Below are positions 8,207 through 16,776 of a stretch of 64,000 nucleotides of DNA, piece by piece; position 1 is the first letter of the stretch; each line of letters starts with the position of its first letter. Source of the DNA: an uncultured Prevotella sp. (lineage in GTDB: Bacteria; Bacteroidota; Bacteroidia; Bacteroidales; Bacteroidaceae); the NCBI GenBank assembly GCA_900550365.1, contig URRR01000010.1, forward strand, positions 12,036-76,035, in the 5' to 3' direction. A program made the position numbers and the translations under genes. The notes under the pieces are model-generated. The model ran no database searches. It saw only the letters and a program-made list of their open reading frames with translations, and was not told the DNA's origin.

Positions 8207-10697
8207 ATTTTTTCTTCTTTCTATACTCTAAATACACCACGAAAAGTATCGCCAGCAGCAATACTGCATAAGCGAAGTAGGCTATCGTCTCGGTGGTGGT
8301 TACCGACTGCGGACGGAACGTAAGTTCTACCGTATGCTTGCCTGGCGCTACATTAATGGCGCGTAGCAGGTAATTGACGCGTCCCAGCTCAACGGGCTGA
8401 CCGTCAACGGTGGCTGTCCAGCCAGGATAATAAACCTCTGAGAACACTATTACGCCGCCCTTGCCCGAATTGACGTCGTAAGTCAGGCGGTCAGACATGT
8501 ATGAAGTAAGCTTTACCACGGACGTTCCGTCCTGCTTGACGGCCGTCTTCAGCTGCGGCTCAAAACGCTTGTCGGCCACAGCCTCGTGGCGTATGTTCAT
8601 CTTGCCTACACGCTCAATCTCCTGGTTTGCGTTGTCTACATAGGTCAGTTTGTCAACAAACCACGCCGGACCGTAGACATACGGATTCAGCACGGGCACG
8701 GTGCGGCCGTCCTGCAGAGGCATGATGAAGTAGCGTGCGTTAAGCATGTTGAGCACGGGGAATATGCTGTCACCGTTCACCTTGGCCATGTCGCCGCCCG
8801 CACTGGCCACCGCCTGGCCGAGCTTCTGCATCTCCGGCGCGATGTAAGTGTCAATCATGTCCTGATAACGGCGCAGCTTGGCAGCGTGGTATCCGCCTAT
8901 GCTGTTATGGAAATATGACGTCTCGTTCTCGTTGAACGTGTTAGACGCAAGATTGAGCACGCGGAAATTGCCCAAGTCAGTCTTGTCCTTAAGTATCAGG
9001 CGGTCAGTATCAGTCATTGGTATGGGGGCCTCGCGCTCGCTCTTCGGTACGAACATGCCGTTGTTGAGGTAACGCTTGTTGACCTGCCACAGGTCTATGA
9101 GGCAGAGCACTATTATCGCCCAGATCATGTGGTTGGCCTTAAGTCTCCTGGCCTTAAAGAGCAACAGGCAGAGCGTGCCTATCACAACGACGAGCACCGA
9201 GCGCCAGCAGTCGGCCGTGAACACGGCCTCACGCATCTCTCGCAGATTGCTTATGACGGGCGCCACGTACTCCTGGGGCAGCGTCATGAGTGCCTGCATC
9301 TCGCCTGACGATATGAAGTCAGAGAAGAACAGCGTGGGGAACAGGGCGAAAAGCAGGGCTATGCCGCCTGTAAGACCGAAGCTGAGATATACCAGCTTGA
9401 TTTTGCTTGTAAGTATCTTGGGCTCGTCAACAATCTTCTTCAATGCCAGCATGGCGAGCAGCGGAATGGTAAACTCTGCGATAACGAGTATCGACGCCAC
9501 CGTGCGGAACTTTGAATACATGGGCACATAGTCAATGAAGAAGTCGGTGAGCGGCATGAAGTTCTTGCCCCAGGCCAGCATTACAGACAGCACCGTGGCC
9601 GCAAGCAATGCCCACTTAATAGGCCCTTTGACAATAAACAGACCGAGAATAAAGAGCATCAGCACGAATGCGCCCACGTAAACGGGGCCCTGCGTGCCTG
9701 GCTGCTCACCCCAGTATTGGCCGAGCTGCTGGTAAATCATGTTGAACTCAGGGTTAGCATGCTTCATGGCCGTCTCGCTTTCTACGAGCGGCATGCTTGC
9801 CCCGCCCTTGGTGTTGGGCACAAGCAGCGTCCACGTCTCGTCTATTCCGTAGCTCCACTGGGTGATATAGTCGCGGTCAAGACCGCTTTTTGACTGGTTG
9901 GCAGCGTCTTTCTTTACCAGCTCGCTCTTGCCGCGCATGGTCTCTTTGCTGTACTCCCACGTGTGGTAAAGGTTGCTTATGTTTATTGCTATACCGATAA
10001 TCGCGCCGGCGGCGCACACGCCCGTGGCTTTCCAGAAGTGCGCCATGCGCTTCTGGCGGACAGCGTCAACGAGGAAGGCGATAATCATAAAGAGAATGAC
10101 AAACAGGAAGTAGTACGTCATCTGCACATGGTTGGCATTGACCTCAAAGGCCGAGAAGATAGCCGTAACTATGAAACCCCACAGGTATTTGCCCCGGTAA
10201 GCCAGCACAACGCCGGCTATCATCGGCGGCAGATAGGCCAAAGCCATTACCTTCCAGATATGTCCGGCGGCTATGATGATAAGGAAATACGTTGAAAATG
10301 CCCATATTATAGAGCCTAACACGGCAAGGGAATGGCGGAAGTCGAACGCCCTTAGCAGGATGTAGAAGCCGAGAAGATAGGCAAAGACGTACCATACGTT
10401 CTCAGGCAAGAAGAGGTGATAGGCGTTGACAGCTGCATGGACGCCCTGCGTACTGGCGTATTCGGGGGCCGACTGATACGTAGGCATGCCGCTGAACACT
10501 GAGTTCATCCACCTCGTTACCTCGCCCGTCTGCTCTCTATATTCGGCCATCTCGCGGCCAAGACCTTTGCTTGCTGACGAGTCGTGGCGGTAAAGTATCT
10601 TGCCCTCGATGTCGGCCGGGAAGAAGTAAGCGAACGAAATGAGCGCAAACAGCACCACGGCCAGCACGTCAGGCCAGCATTTTTTCCATGTTTCCAT
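8205..10697 (-). CDS. YfhO family membrane protein
   Basis: The 830-residue protein begins METWKKCWPDVLAVVLFALISF and has about a dozen membrane segments over its first 530 residues. A roughly 240-residue soluble part follows (including FRVLNLASNTFNENETSYF), then a beta-sandwich-like region with FSEVYYPGWTATVDGQPV and one last membrane helix before a KKKK tail. This matches the YfhO family, a GT-C-like fold linked in Firmicutes to glycosylation of lipoteichoic acid. In Bacteroidetes the substrate is unknown. The FYPGW-type motif is a family hallmark. Downstream lies fkp. A TACTTTTG box lies at 10736-10743. Confidence 0.85.
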   Translation of the reverse strand: METWKKCWPDVLAVVLFALISFAYFFPADIEGKILYRHDSSASKGLGREMAEYREQTGEVTRWMNSVFSGMPTYQSAPEYASTQGVHAAVNAYHLFLPENVWYVFAYLLGFYILLRAFDFRHSLAVLGSIIWAFSTYFLIIIAAGHIWKVMALAYLPPMIAGVVLAYRGKYLWGFIVTAIFSAFEVNANHVQMTYYFLFVILFMIIAFLVDAVRQKRMAHFWKATGVCAAGAIIGIAINISNLYHTWEYSKETMRGKSELVKKDAANQSKSGLDRDYITQWSYGIDETWTLLVPNTKGGASMPLVESETAMKHANPEFNMIYQQLGQYWGEQPGTQGPVYVGAFVLMLFILGLFIVKGPIKWALLAATVLSVMLAWGKNFMPLTDFFIDYVPMYSKFRTVASILVIAEFTIPLLAMLALKKIVDEPKILTSKIKLVYLSFGLTGGIALLFALFPTLFFSDFISSGEMQALMTLPQEYVAPVISNLREMREAVFTADCWRSVLVVVIGTLCLLLFKARRLKANHMIWAIIVLCLIDLWQVNKRYLNNGMFVPKSEREAPIPMTDTDRLILKDKTDLGNFRVLNLASNTFNENETSYFHNSIGGYHAAKLRRYQDMIDTYIAPEMQKLGQAVASAGGDMAKVNGDSIFPVLNMLNARYFIMPLQDGRTVPVLNPYVYGPAWFVDKLTYVDNANQEIERVGKMNIRHEAVADKRFEPQLKTAVKQDGTSVVKLTSYMSDRLTYDVNSGKGGVIVFSEVYYPGWTATVDGQPVELGRVNYLLRAINVAPGKHTVELTFRPQSVTTTETIAYFAYAVLLLAILFVVYLEYRKKKK

Positions 10698-10735
10698 TGT
10701 TGTTATGTGTTTTTGTTGATTTTCGTTTTGCTCTG

Positions 10736-10743
10736 CAAAAGTA
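10736..10743 (-). promoter_or_regulatory. -7 promoter box of the YfhO gene
   Basis: Minus-strand TACTTTTG, matching TAnnTTTG, lies 39 bases upstream of the start codon. No clear -33 element was found. Confidence 0.5.
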
Positions 10744-11021
10744 ATAGAATAAATGTAGAACGAAGAATGTTGATTAATAATTATACCTTAATAAAATGAA
10801 AAATTCACAAACTATTGACCGCCAGCAGCATGCCTTACACGGAGCAGCCAAACTTTCATTTTATCATCAACAGGCGGCAGAGAGCATACGGAATGGCACT
10901 TGCGGTTTTCTAAAGTTTTTACATTTTAAAATCGGGAAATAGCGAACGAAAGTGCAGAAAATGCCTTGTCGGGAATTACGAATAGGCATAATACGTCTAA
11001 ATTCATATCCGTTCGCAATAT

Positions 11022-11109
11022 AAAACATGGCTTTTCAGCGTGTAAAAGGTGGCATATCAGGGGCTAAAAGGCCACAAACGGGAGTGTAAAAGGTGGCCTT
11101 TTGCATTAC
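11022..11109. repeat. 22-bp palindromic-unit array B (4 units)
   Basis: Units start at 11022, 11044, 11066 and 11088 in exact 22-bp register. Only the last (AAAAGGTGGCCTTTT) is intact; the others keep the AAAA start and the core. It sits between divergent YfhO and mtnN genes. The rest of 10744-11403 shows no gene. Confidence 0.85.
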
Positions 11110-11403
11110 GAATGGTCATGTAAAATATCGTCAAAGATATTCATCGCAATCAACGTTAAACACAACTCACTGTACAGCAAGGCTTTACACAGACAATACG
11201 AAAACACGTCTAAAACGGCCGCAAACGCCCTCACGCACGGCAAAAGACGCTCCGAGACCCTTGCAGAAGCCTTAACATGCCTGACGGGCAGATACAAAAC
11301 GTAAGCGCAGACGGCATTTGTCATTACATTCCGGCACACCGCCGCATGCGCACGCACGTACCGATTATCAGCCTTAACATGTCTGTAATTCGTTAAAAAA
11401 GAT

Positions 11404-11411
11404 TACCTTTG
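11404..11411 (+). promoter_or_regulatory. -7 promoter box of mtnN
   Basis: TACCTTTG matches the TAnnTTTG consensus 24 bases before the mtnN start. The -33 element is weak. Confidence 0.5.
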
Positions 11412-11435
11412 CAACCAAAATAAAAACTTTCACAG

Positions 11436-12119
11436 ATGAAAATAGGTATTATCGTAGCAATGGATAAAGAACTTGTGCAGCTCAGGGGGTTGCTCGACAA
11501 CTCTACAGTGGAACGGCACAGCAAGAAAGATTTTATCCTTGGGAGCATTGACAACAAGGAGATTATCCTGCAGAAATGTGGCATCGGCAAGGTAAACTCT
11601 GCCATTGGCGCTGTCGAGATGATTGACAATTACCACCCAGACCTTATCATTTCCACGGGCGTTGCCGGCGGAGCTGACGACAGGATGAACGTTTGCGACG
11701 TGGTGATTGGCACCGAATTCCGTTATCATGACGCTTACTGCGGAGACGATTGCCGCTACGGTCAGATTATGGGGATGCCCCCCGCCTTCCACGCTCCGGC
11801 CGAACTGGTAGACAAGGCGGTGGCGGCCTGCGGCGATACTACGGCATATAAAGGTCTGATAGCCAGCGGCGAGTGGTTCGTAAACTCACAGAACAAGATG
11901 CGCGCGATACTCGCCCGCTTCCCTGAAACGGTGGCGGTAGACATGGAAAGCACGTCGATAGCCCAGACATGCCACATCTACGGCGTACCTTTCATCAGCT
12001 TCCGCATCATCAGCGACATACCGCTGAAGGACACAAAGGCCTCGCAATACTTCGACTTCTGGGCCCGTCTGGCCGAAGGTTCGTTTAATGTTACAAAGCG
12101 GCTCATCGCTGCGCTCTAA
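11436..12119 (+). CDS. mtnN: 5'-methylthioadenosine/S-adenosylhomocysteine nucleosidase
   Basis: This cytoplasmic nucleosidase splits S-adenosylhomocysteine into adenine and S-ribosylhomocysteine, and methylthioadenosine likewise. The family start MKIGIIVAMDKEL is present. So are the STGVAGG loop near residue 70, the VAVDMESTSIAQTC motif near residue 170 with the substrate-binding Met-Glu, and the catalytic Asp in FRIISDIP. Its 227 residues are the normal length. luxS, which uses its product, lies 178 bases downstream on the same strand, separated by a heptamer inverted-repeat hairpin. The pair recycles SAH and yields the AI-2 precursor. Confidence 0.95.
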   Translation: MKIGIIVAMDKELVQLRGLLDNSTVERHSKKDFILGSIDNKEIILQKCGIGKVNSAIGAVEMIDNYHPDLIISTGVAGGADDRMNVCDVVIGTEFRYHDAYCGDDCRYGQIMGMPPAFHAPAELVDKAVAACGDTTAYKGLIASGEWFVNSQNKMRAILARFPETVAVDMESTSIAQTCHIYGVPFISFRIISDIPLKDTKASQYFDFWARLAEGSFNVTKRLIAAL

Positions 12120-12120
12120 T

Positions 12121-12294
12121 TAAGAGTTAAGAATTAAGAATTAAGAAAGTATGCCAAGTATGCTTAATAGGACGAATAAGACTGATAGGACGAATAATTG
12201 TCTGAGCATATTTTCTTAATTCTTAACTCTTAATTCTTAATTAATATAACTCATCATTATCAACTCTTAATTCTTAATTCTTAACTCTTAATTA
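12121..12294. repeat. TTAAGAA heptamer array with inverted partner
   Basis: Four tandem 7-base units (TTAAGAG, then TTAAGAA three times) at 12121-12147 are followed after a spacer by their complements (TTCTTAA and CTCTTAA units) at about 12214-12242 and again at 12263-12294. The arms can pair into a long AT-rich hairpin between mtnN and luxS. Confidence 0.8.
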
Positions 12295-12296
12295 AA

Positions 12297-12776
12297 ATGA
12301 AGACCATTCCCAGCTTTACAATCAACCACGAGAAACTGTTGCGCGGAATATATGTTTCACGCAAAGACGAGGTTGGCGGCGACACCGTCACTACCTTTGA
12401 CATACGCATGAAGGAGCCTAACCGCGAGCCGGCGCTGCATCCCGGCGCGCTGCATACTATCGAACACTTAGCCGCAACGTATCTGCGTAACGACCCGGAG
12501 TGGAGCGACCGCATAGTATATTGGGGCCCGATGGGCTGCCTCACGGGCAACTACCTGCTGATGAAAGGCGACCTTGAGCCGCGCGACATACTTGACCTGA
12601 TGCGCCGCACGTTCACCTTCATTGCTGAGTTTGACGGCGAAGTGCCCGGTGCTGCGCCACGGGATTGCGGCAATTACCTGCTGCACGACCTGCCCATGGC
12701 TCGCCTCGAAGCACGCAAATACCTAACTGAGGTGCTTGAAAAGATGACCGACGCGAACATGAACTATCCCGAATAA
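12297..12776 (+). CDS. luxS: S-ribosylhomocysteine lyase
   Basis: LuxS converts S-ribosylhomocysteine to homocysteine and 4,5-dihydroxy-2,3-pentanedione, which cyclises to autoinducer-2. The iron/zinc site is visible as HTIEHLAATYLRN near residue 50 (two His) and the Cys in PRDCGNYLLHD near residue 123. The motif MGCLTGNY with the catalytic Cys is also present. The length of 159 residues is typical. It follows mtnN on the same strand. An AI-2E-family transporter occurs at 61777-62952, but that family name does not by itself show AI-2 export here. Confidence 0.97.
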   Translation: MKTIPSFTINHEKLLRGIYVSRKDEVGGDTVTTFDIRMKEPNREPALHPGALHTIEHLAATYLRNDPEWSDRIVYWGPMGCLTGNYLLMKGDLEPRDILDLMRRTFTFIAEFDGEVPGAAPRDCGNYLLHDLPMARLEARKYLTEVLEKMTDANMNYPE

Positions 12777-12807
12777 CTGAGGAAATAAGCTTAAACCAGC
12801 TCTGCAA

Positions 12808-14928
12808 ATGAAAGCCAGTACACTGATTACGGCTCTTGCCGCAACGCTGACAGGCACCACGGCACATGCCCAGACTGACTCTCTTGCCGTCGACACGACG
12901 CTCAACCTCAGCGGCGTTACCGTTAGAGCGGCACGCGTTATCAATAAGGTTGACCGCCAACTGCTCATTCCTTCAAAGGCGCAAGTACGCTCGTCGGCCA
13001 ACGGTTACGACCTGCTTAAGCTGATGATGCTGCCCGGAATAAAGGTTGACCCTGTGCAACAGACGGTTGAATCGCTTAAAGGCGGAGGCGTGCAGATACG
13101 CATCAACGACGTAAAGGCCAACTCGCAGGACATCATCGCGCTGCAGCCAGACGAGGTAATACGCGTGGAATACATCGACAATCCCGGCGTACGCTACTCT
13201 GACACGTCGCTCGACGCCGTGATAAACTACGTCGTAAGGCGGCGCTATTCAGGCTATGTGGGCGGCATACAGACGCAGCAGGCCTTCACGACGGGCTTCA
13301 ACAACAGCGCGGCTTACTTCAAATACAACTACAGAAAGTCTGAATTCAGCCTGTCGTACAAATTCAATTACCGTGACTACGACAAGCGCCGGTCTGACAT
13401 GACGGAAGACTATTACTTCCCTGACGGCACTACCCGCCACCGCGAATACCACGGATACGACAGCCCTTTCATGTATAACGTCCATAACTTTCAGCTCGGT
13501 TACAACCTTGCCGAACCTGACAAGTACACCTTCAACGCACGTTTCAACCTGGCGATAACCAACAATCCCTACCGCGGACTTAACCAGTTGGCCGTCGAGA
13601 CGGGGCAACCTGACCTGTATCAGTTCAACCAGACATCGTCAAGCGGATACACTCCGGTCATCGACCTGTACTATTCCGCCAAGCTGAAGCACAGCCAGAG
13701 CATCGCCGCCAACGTGGTAGGAACATACATTCACACGGACTATGACTACCTGATGCGCCTGTATCTGTTCAACCAGTCGCCGTCACAGTCGATGCAGGCC
13801 GACCCCGTAAACGACTACAGTTACGCCACTTTGGGCAAGAAATACTCGCTTATCGCCGAGGCGATTTACTCTAAAGACTTCAAGAAAGCCGTACTCTCGG
13901 CCGGAGGAGAGTTCTCTATCAGCCGCACGGACAACGACTATATGGGCGCGGTAAACACCGACGCACTGCTCAACTCGAACAATCTTTACCTCTTCGCGCA
14001 GCTCCAGGGCAAGCTAGCATGGCTCAATTACCAGATCGGAGCGGGTGCAAACAGGGCGTCGATACACCAGGGTGACATCGGATTTGAGAAGTGGACGTTC
14101 CGCCCGAGGCTGTCTCTGCAGACTTCAGCGATAAGGAACTTAACGATAAGTCTTACGGGGCAGATGAGCCAAGGCATACCTTCACTGGCACAACTGAGCG
14201 ACGTACGCCAGCAGAGCAGCGACCTCATGGCCGGCGACGGCAACGTAAACCTGACGCCATACACCGCCTATCAGACGGGTCTGACGGCAACCTGGAGCAC
14301 GTCTTTGTTCCGTCTGTGGCTCAACGGAGGGCTTTATTACGCCCCAGACATCATCATGAGCAGCCTTATTCCCGAGCAGCAGGCTGACGGGTCATACATA
14401 ATCACGTCACGGCCGGAGAACCAACGCGCTATGATACAGAAGTGGACACGCGCCGGACTGACCGTTCACGCGATAAGAGACGTGCTCGACTTTTATCTTT
14501 ACGGCGGATACGTACGCTACGACAGCCGTGGACTGACCTACCGGCACAAGTTCGACGCGTGGCTCTGGGGCGCCGAGGCGTCACTCATGTTAGGACCATG
14601 GACGGTCAACGCGAGCTTCTACAACACGCCGAAAAGCTTTTACGGAGAAACCATGAACGGCGGAGAGAACTCGTCAGACCTCAACGTCATGTACAAGTGG
14701 AAGAACCTCCGCGTAGGTCTCGGGGCAATACTCGTAGGTTATCCGCAGGGCTATGAGTACCCCGGATACACCGACAGCCGTTACTTTAAGTCGCATTTCA
14801 ATACAATAATAAAGGACAACGGCAACATGGTCTACGTCACTCTGTCATACAACTTCAGCCACGGCCGCAAGTATAACGCCGGACAACGCAAGCTGAACAA
14901 CAGCGACAATGAAAGCGGAATAAAGTAA
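12808..14928 (+). CDS. Outer membrane beta-barrel protein (TonB-receptor-like)
   Basis: The protein has 706 residues with a signal peptide at about 1-21, ending near TAHAQTDS. Residues 25-150 resemble a plug domain (DLLKLMMLPGIKVDP, GGVQIRINDVKA, VIRVEYIDNPG), and the rest is rich in alternating aromatic and polar strands ending in YVTLSYNFSHGRK. It fits the outer-membrane beta-barrel family (OMP_b-brl_3) that resembles TonB-dependent receptors. The usual carboxypeptidase-like domain is missing, and no SusD partner lies nearby. It begins 31 bases after luxS and may be co-transcribed. The substrate is unknown. Confidence 0.8.
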   Translation: MKASTLITALAATLTGTTAHAQTDSLAVDTTLNLSGVTVRAARVINKVDRQLLIPSKAQVRSSANGYDLLKLMMLPGIKVDPVQQTVESLKGGGVQIRINDVKANSQDIIALQPDEVIRVEYIDNPGVRYSDTSLDAVINYVVRRRYSGYVGGIQTQQAFTTGFNNSAAYFKYNYRKSEFSLSYKFNYRDYDKRRSDMTEDYYFPDGTTRHREYHGYDSPFMYNVHNFQLGYNLAEPDKYTFNARFNLAITNNPYRGLNQLAVETGQPDLYQFNQTSSSGYTPVIDLYYSAKLKHSQSIAANVVGTYIHTDYDYLMRLYLFNQSPSQSMQADPVNDYSYATLGKKYSLIAEAIYSKDFKKAVLSAGGEFSISRTDNDYMGAVNTDALLNSNNLYLFAQLQGKLAWLNYQIGAGANRASIHQGDIGFEKWTFRPRLSLQTSAIRNLTISLTGQMSQGIPSLAQLSDVRQQSSDLMAGDGNVNLTPYTAYQTGLTATWSTSLFRLWLNGGLYYAPDIIMSSLIPEQQADGSYIITSRPENQRAMIQKWTRAGLTVHAIRDVLDFYLYGGYVRYDSRGLTYRHKFDAWLWGAEASLMLGPWTVNASFYNTPKSFYGETMNGGENSSDLNVMYKWKNLRVGLGAILVGYPQGYEYPGYTDSRYFKSHFNTIIKDNGNMVYVTLSYNFSHGRKYNAGQRKLNNSDNESGIK

Positions 14929-14939
14929 AGTGAAAAACG

Positions 14940-15004
14940 AAAAGTGAAAAGTGAAAAATCCAATACCTGTAAACTGAGTAATGGATTCTTCACTTTTCAC
15001 TTTT
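14940..15004. repeat. AAAGTGA heptamer hairpin (convergent terminator)
   Basis: Tandem 7-base units of type AAAGTGA at 14930-14962 are mirrored by TTCACTTTTCAC units at 14982-15004. The 23-base arms pair with one mismatch. It lies between convergent genes and overlaps the end of the MATE gene. Confidence 0.8.
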
Positions 15005-16297
15005 ATCTTTTCCCTTATAATAAATATATTGCTGCACCGTTCCCCTTACAAAAATGTACGCTATGAAGGCCGCCCACAGCCCGTGGTTGGCATAATGGTC
15101 GCGTAAGAGATAATAAAGGATGAAGAACGTGGCGGCGGCAGCGGCCATTGAGATGAGCATTCCGCGCGTCATGGTGCAGCCGATGAACACCCCGTCCCAC
15201 ACGAAAGCCGCCACTCCGGCAAGCGGAATGGCCAAAGCCCAATAATAATATGTATGCGACGCTGCCACAACTGACGGTTCGTCGGTAAGCAATGACAGGA
15301 AAGCGTCGCCCCCGAGACCGTAAACAAGGGTGAAACCGACGGCCAGACCAAAGCCCCAACGGAACAGACTGCGCACCGTAAGGTTAAGGGCGGCGACGTT
15401 GCGTGCCCCGAAGTAACGGCCGCTGAGCGCCTCGCCGGCGTATGCGAAGCCGTCCATAACGTAAGAGAAAAGCAGGTAAAACTGCATGAGCAGGGTGTTG
15501 ACGGCCAGCACGACCTCGCCCTGCCACGAACCGGCGGACGTGAAAAACAGCATGACCGACACCATACAGAGCGTCCGGAAGAAGATGTCGCGGTTGACGT
15601 TGAAGAAATGTGCCATGGCCGAACGCCGCCAAAGGCCGTGCGAAGAGAAATGGATGCGCAGCCGCCCATAGTACTTCGCGCACAGGAACACGGCCATAAG
15701 GAAGCCAGCGTACTGCGCGGTAAGCGTGCCGAAGGCCACGCCCTCAACCTTAAGTCCGAACCCGAAGACGAGCAATGTGCTTGCCGCGATGTTGACAACG
15801 TTCTGCACAATGGCGACGGCCATAGGTATGCGTGAGTTCTGCATGCCGATAAACCAGCCCGAGAGGCTGAACAGTCCGAGCATGGCGGGCGCTCCCCAAA
15901 TAAGTATGTTGAAGTAAACCGACACGAGCGAGGCCACCTCCGCCGCCGGCTTCATCATCATGAGAGAAGCTCTCAGCAGTACGGTCTGAAGCGCGATGAG
16001 CACAAGTGCGATGGCAAAGGCGATGCCGACAGAGCGCACAAGCATGCGGACAGTCTCGCCAAGGTCGCGCCGGCCGAGCGCCTGCGACGTCATTCCGCTG
16101 GTACCCATGCGCAGAAATCCGAATATCCAGTATATCACGTTGAACGTCATTCCGCCCACGGCGATGGCCGCAATGTAAGCGGCGGCGCCGAGATGGCCCA
16201 CTATTGCCACGTCGACAAGCCCGAGCAGGGGCACCGTAATGTTGCTTACGATTGACGGAAGGGCGATGTGAAGTATCTGCTTGTTTATCTTATCCAT
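14990..16297 (-). CDS. MATE family efflux transporter (DinF-like)
   Basis: About twelve membrane helices in two homologous halves and the opening MDKINKQILHIALPSIVSNI identify a MATE cation- or proton-coupled drug exporter of the inner membrane. The frame is open from 16354, but the ATG at 16297 is preferred because the family homology begins there. The arrangement LLGLVDVAIVGHLG in helix 1 is typical of the DinF branch. The 3' end overlaps a heptamer hairpin shared with the convergent barrel gene. It is one of three MATE genes in the window (others at 16777 and 35990). Confidence 0.9.
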   Translation of the reverse strand: MDKINKQILHIALPSIVSNITVPLLGLVDVAIVGHLGAAAYIAAIAVGGMTFNVIYWIFGFLRMGTSGMTSQALGRRDLGETVRMLVRSVGIAFAIALVLIALQTVLLRASLMMMKPAAEVASLVSVYFNILIWGAPAMLGLFSLSGWFIGMQNSRIPMAVAIVQNVVNIAASTLLVFGFGLKVEGVAFGTLTAQYAGFLMAVFLCAKYYGRLRIHFSSHGLWRRSAMAHFFNVNRDIFFRTLCMVSVMLFFTSAGSWQGEVVLAVNTLLMQFYLLFSYVMDGFAYAGEALSGRYFGARNVAALNLTVRSLFRWGFGLAVGFTLVYGLGGDAFLSLLTDEPSVVAASHTYYYWALAIPLAGVAAFVWDGVFIGCTMTRGMLISMAAAAATFFILYYLLRDHYANHGLWAAFIAYIFVRGTVQQYIYYKGKDKSEK

Positions 16298-16367
16298 AGC
16301 TATTAGCATGCAAAAGTAATTATTATTTTCGGATAACGGGCAGACGGGGCGCAATAAGTTGATTTGC

Positions 16368-16507
16368 GAAAGGCCGTCTTTTGAAAAGTAGTTAAAGAAG
16401 TTATAGAAGTTATCACGCCCTGCGGGCGTTAGAAGTTAAAGCCGTATGTTTTGATGTTTGCAATGCATATATGCCTTAACTTTATACACCTGAACTGCGG
16501 ATGAACC
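16368..16507. repeat. 22-bp unit joined to 125-bp dispersed leader, copy A
   Basis: A lone 22-bp unit at 16368-16389 (GAAAGGCCGTCTTTT) runs into a 125-base stretch at 16383-16507, recurring at 30440-30564 with the same length and only scattered substitutions. It contains AAGTTAT repeats, a CGCCCTGCGGGCG hairpin and, at its 3' end, the motif CTGAACTGCGGATGAA. Array C starts 14 bases later. Confidence 0.85.
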
Positions 16508-16520
16508 CCTTTCACGTTCC

Positions 16521-16608
16521 AAAAGGTGGCCTTTTACAACACAAAAGGTCATCTATTGGACGCTAAAAGGCCACCTTTTGGAACGTGAAAGGCCACCTTT
16601 TAGAACGC
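16521..16608. repeat. 22-bp palindromic-unit array C (4 units)
   Basis: Units start at 16521, 16543, 16565 and 16587, with cores AAAAGGTGGCCTTTT, AAAAGGTCATCTATT, AAAAGGCCACCTTTT and GAAAGGCCACCTTTT. A tail CGTAACACATTGA..ATCAG..AGTTACAA follows at about 16613-16640; similar tails occur near 5199 and 30331. Confidence 0.9.
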
Positions 16609-16704
16609 CGTTCGTAACACATTGAATATCAGACAGTTACAATCTATGCCGCCGCAAGGCGAAAAACAGGCGGGAAAGCATGCACGGTTTACCGTTTTTT
16701 TGAG

Positions 16705-16712
16705 TAATTTTG
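16705..16712 (+). promoter_or_regulatory. -7 promoter box of the second MATE gene
   Basis: TAATTTTG matches TAnnTTTG, 64 bases upstream of the start codon. No convincing -33 element. Confidence 0.4.
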
Positions 16713-16776
16713 CATTGCTTTTCGGGTCAGCGGATTAACTTACGGGCGGTCAGCTGACCTGCTTTTAATACATGAG

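Noticed and set aside
15169..15810. Minus-strand frame of 213 codons inside the MATE gene
   Set aside because: It is a shifted frame of the MATE gene, rich in Ser, Arg and Cys, without membrane helices.
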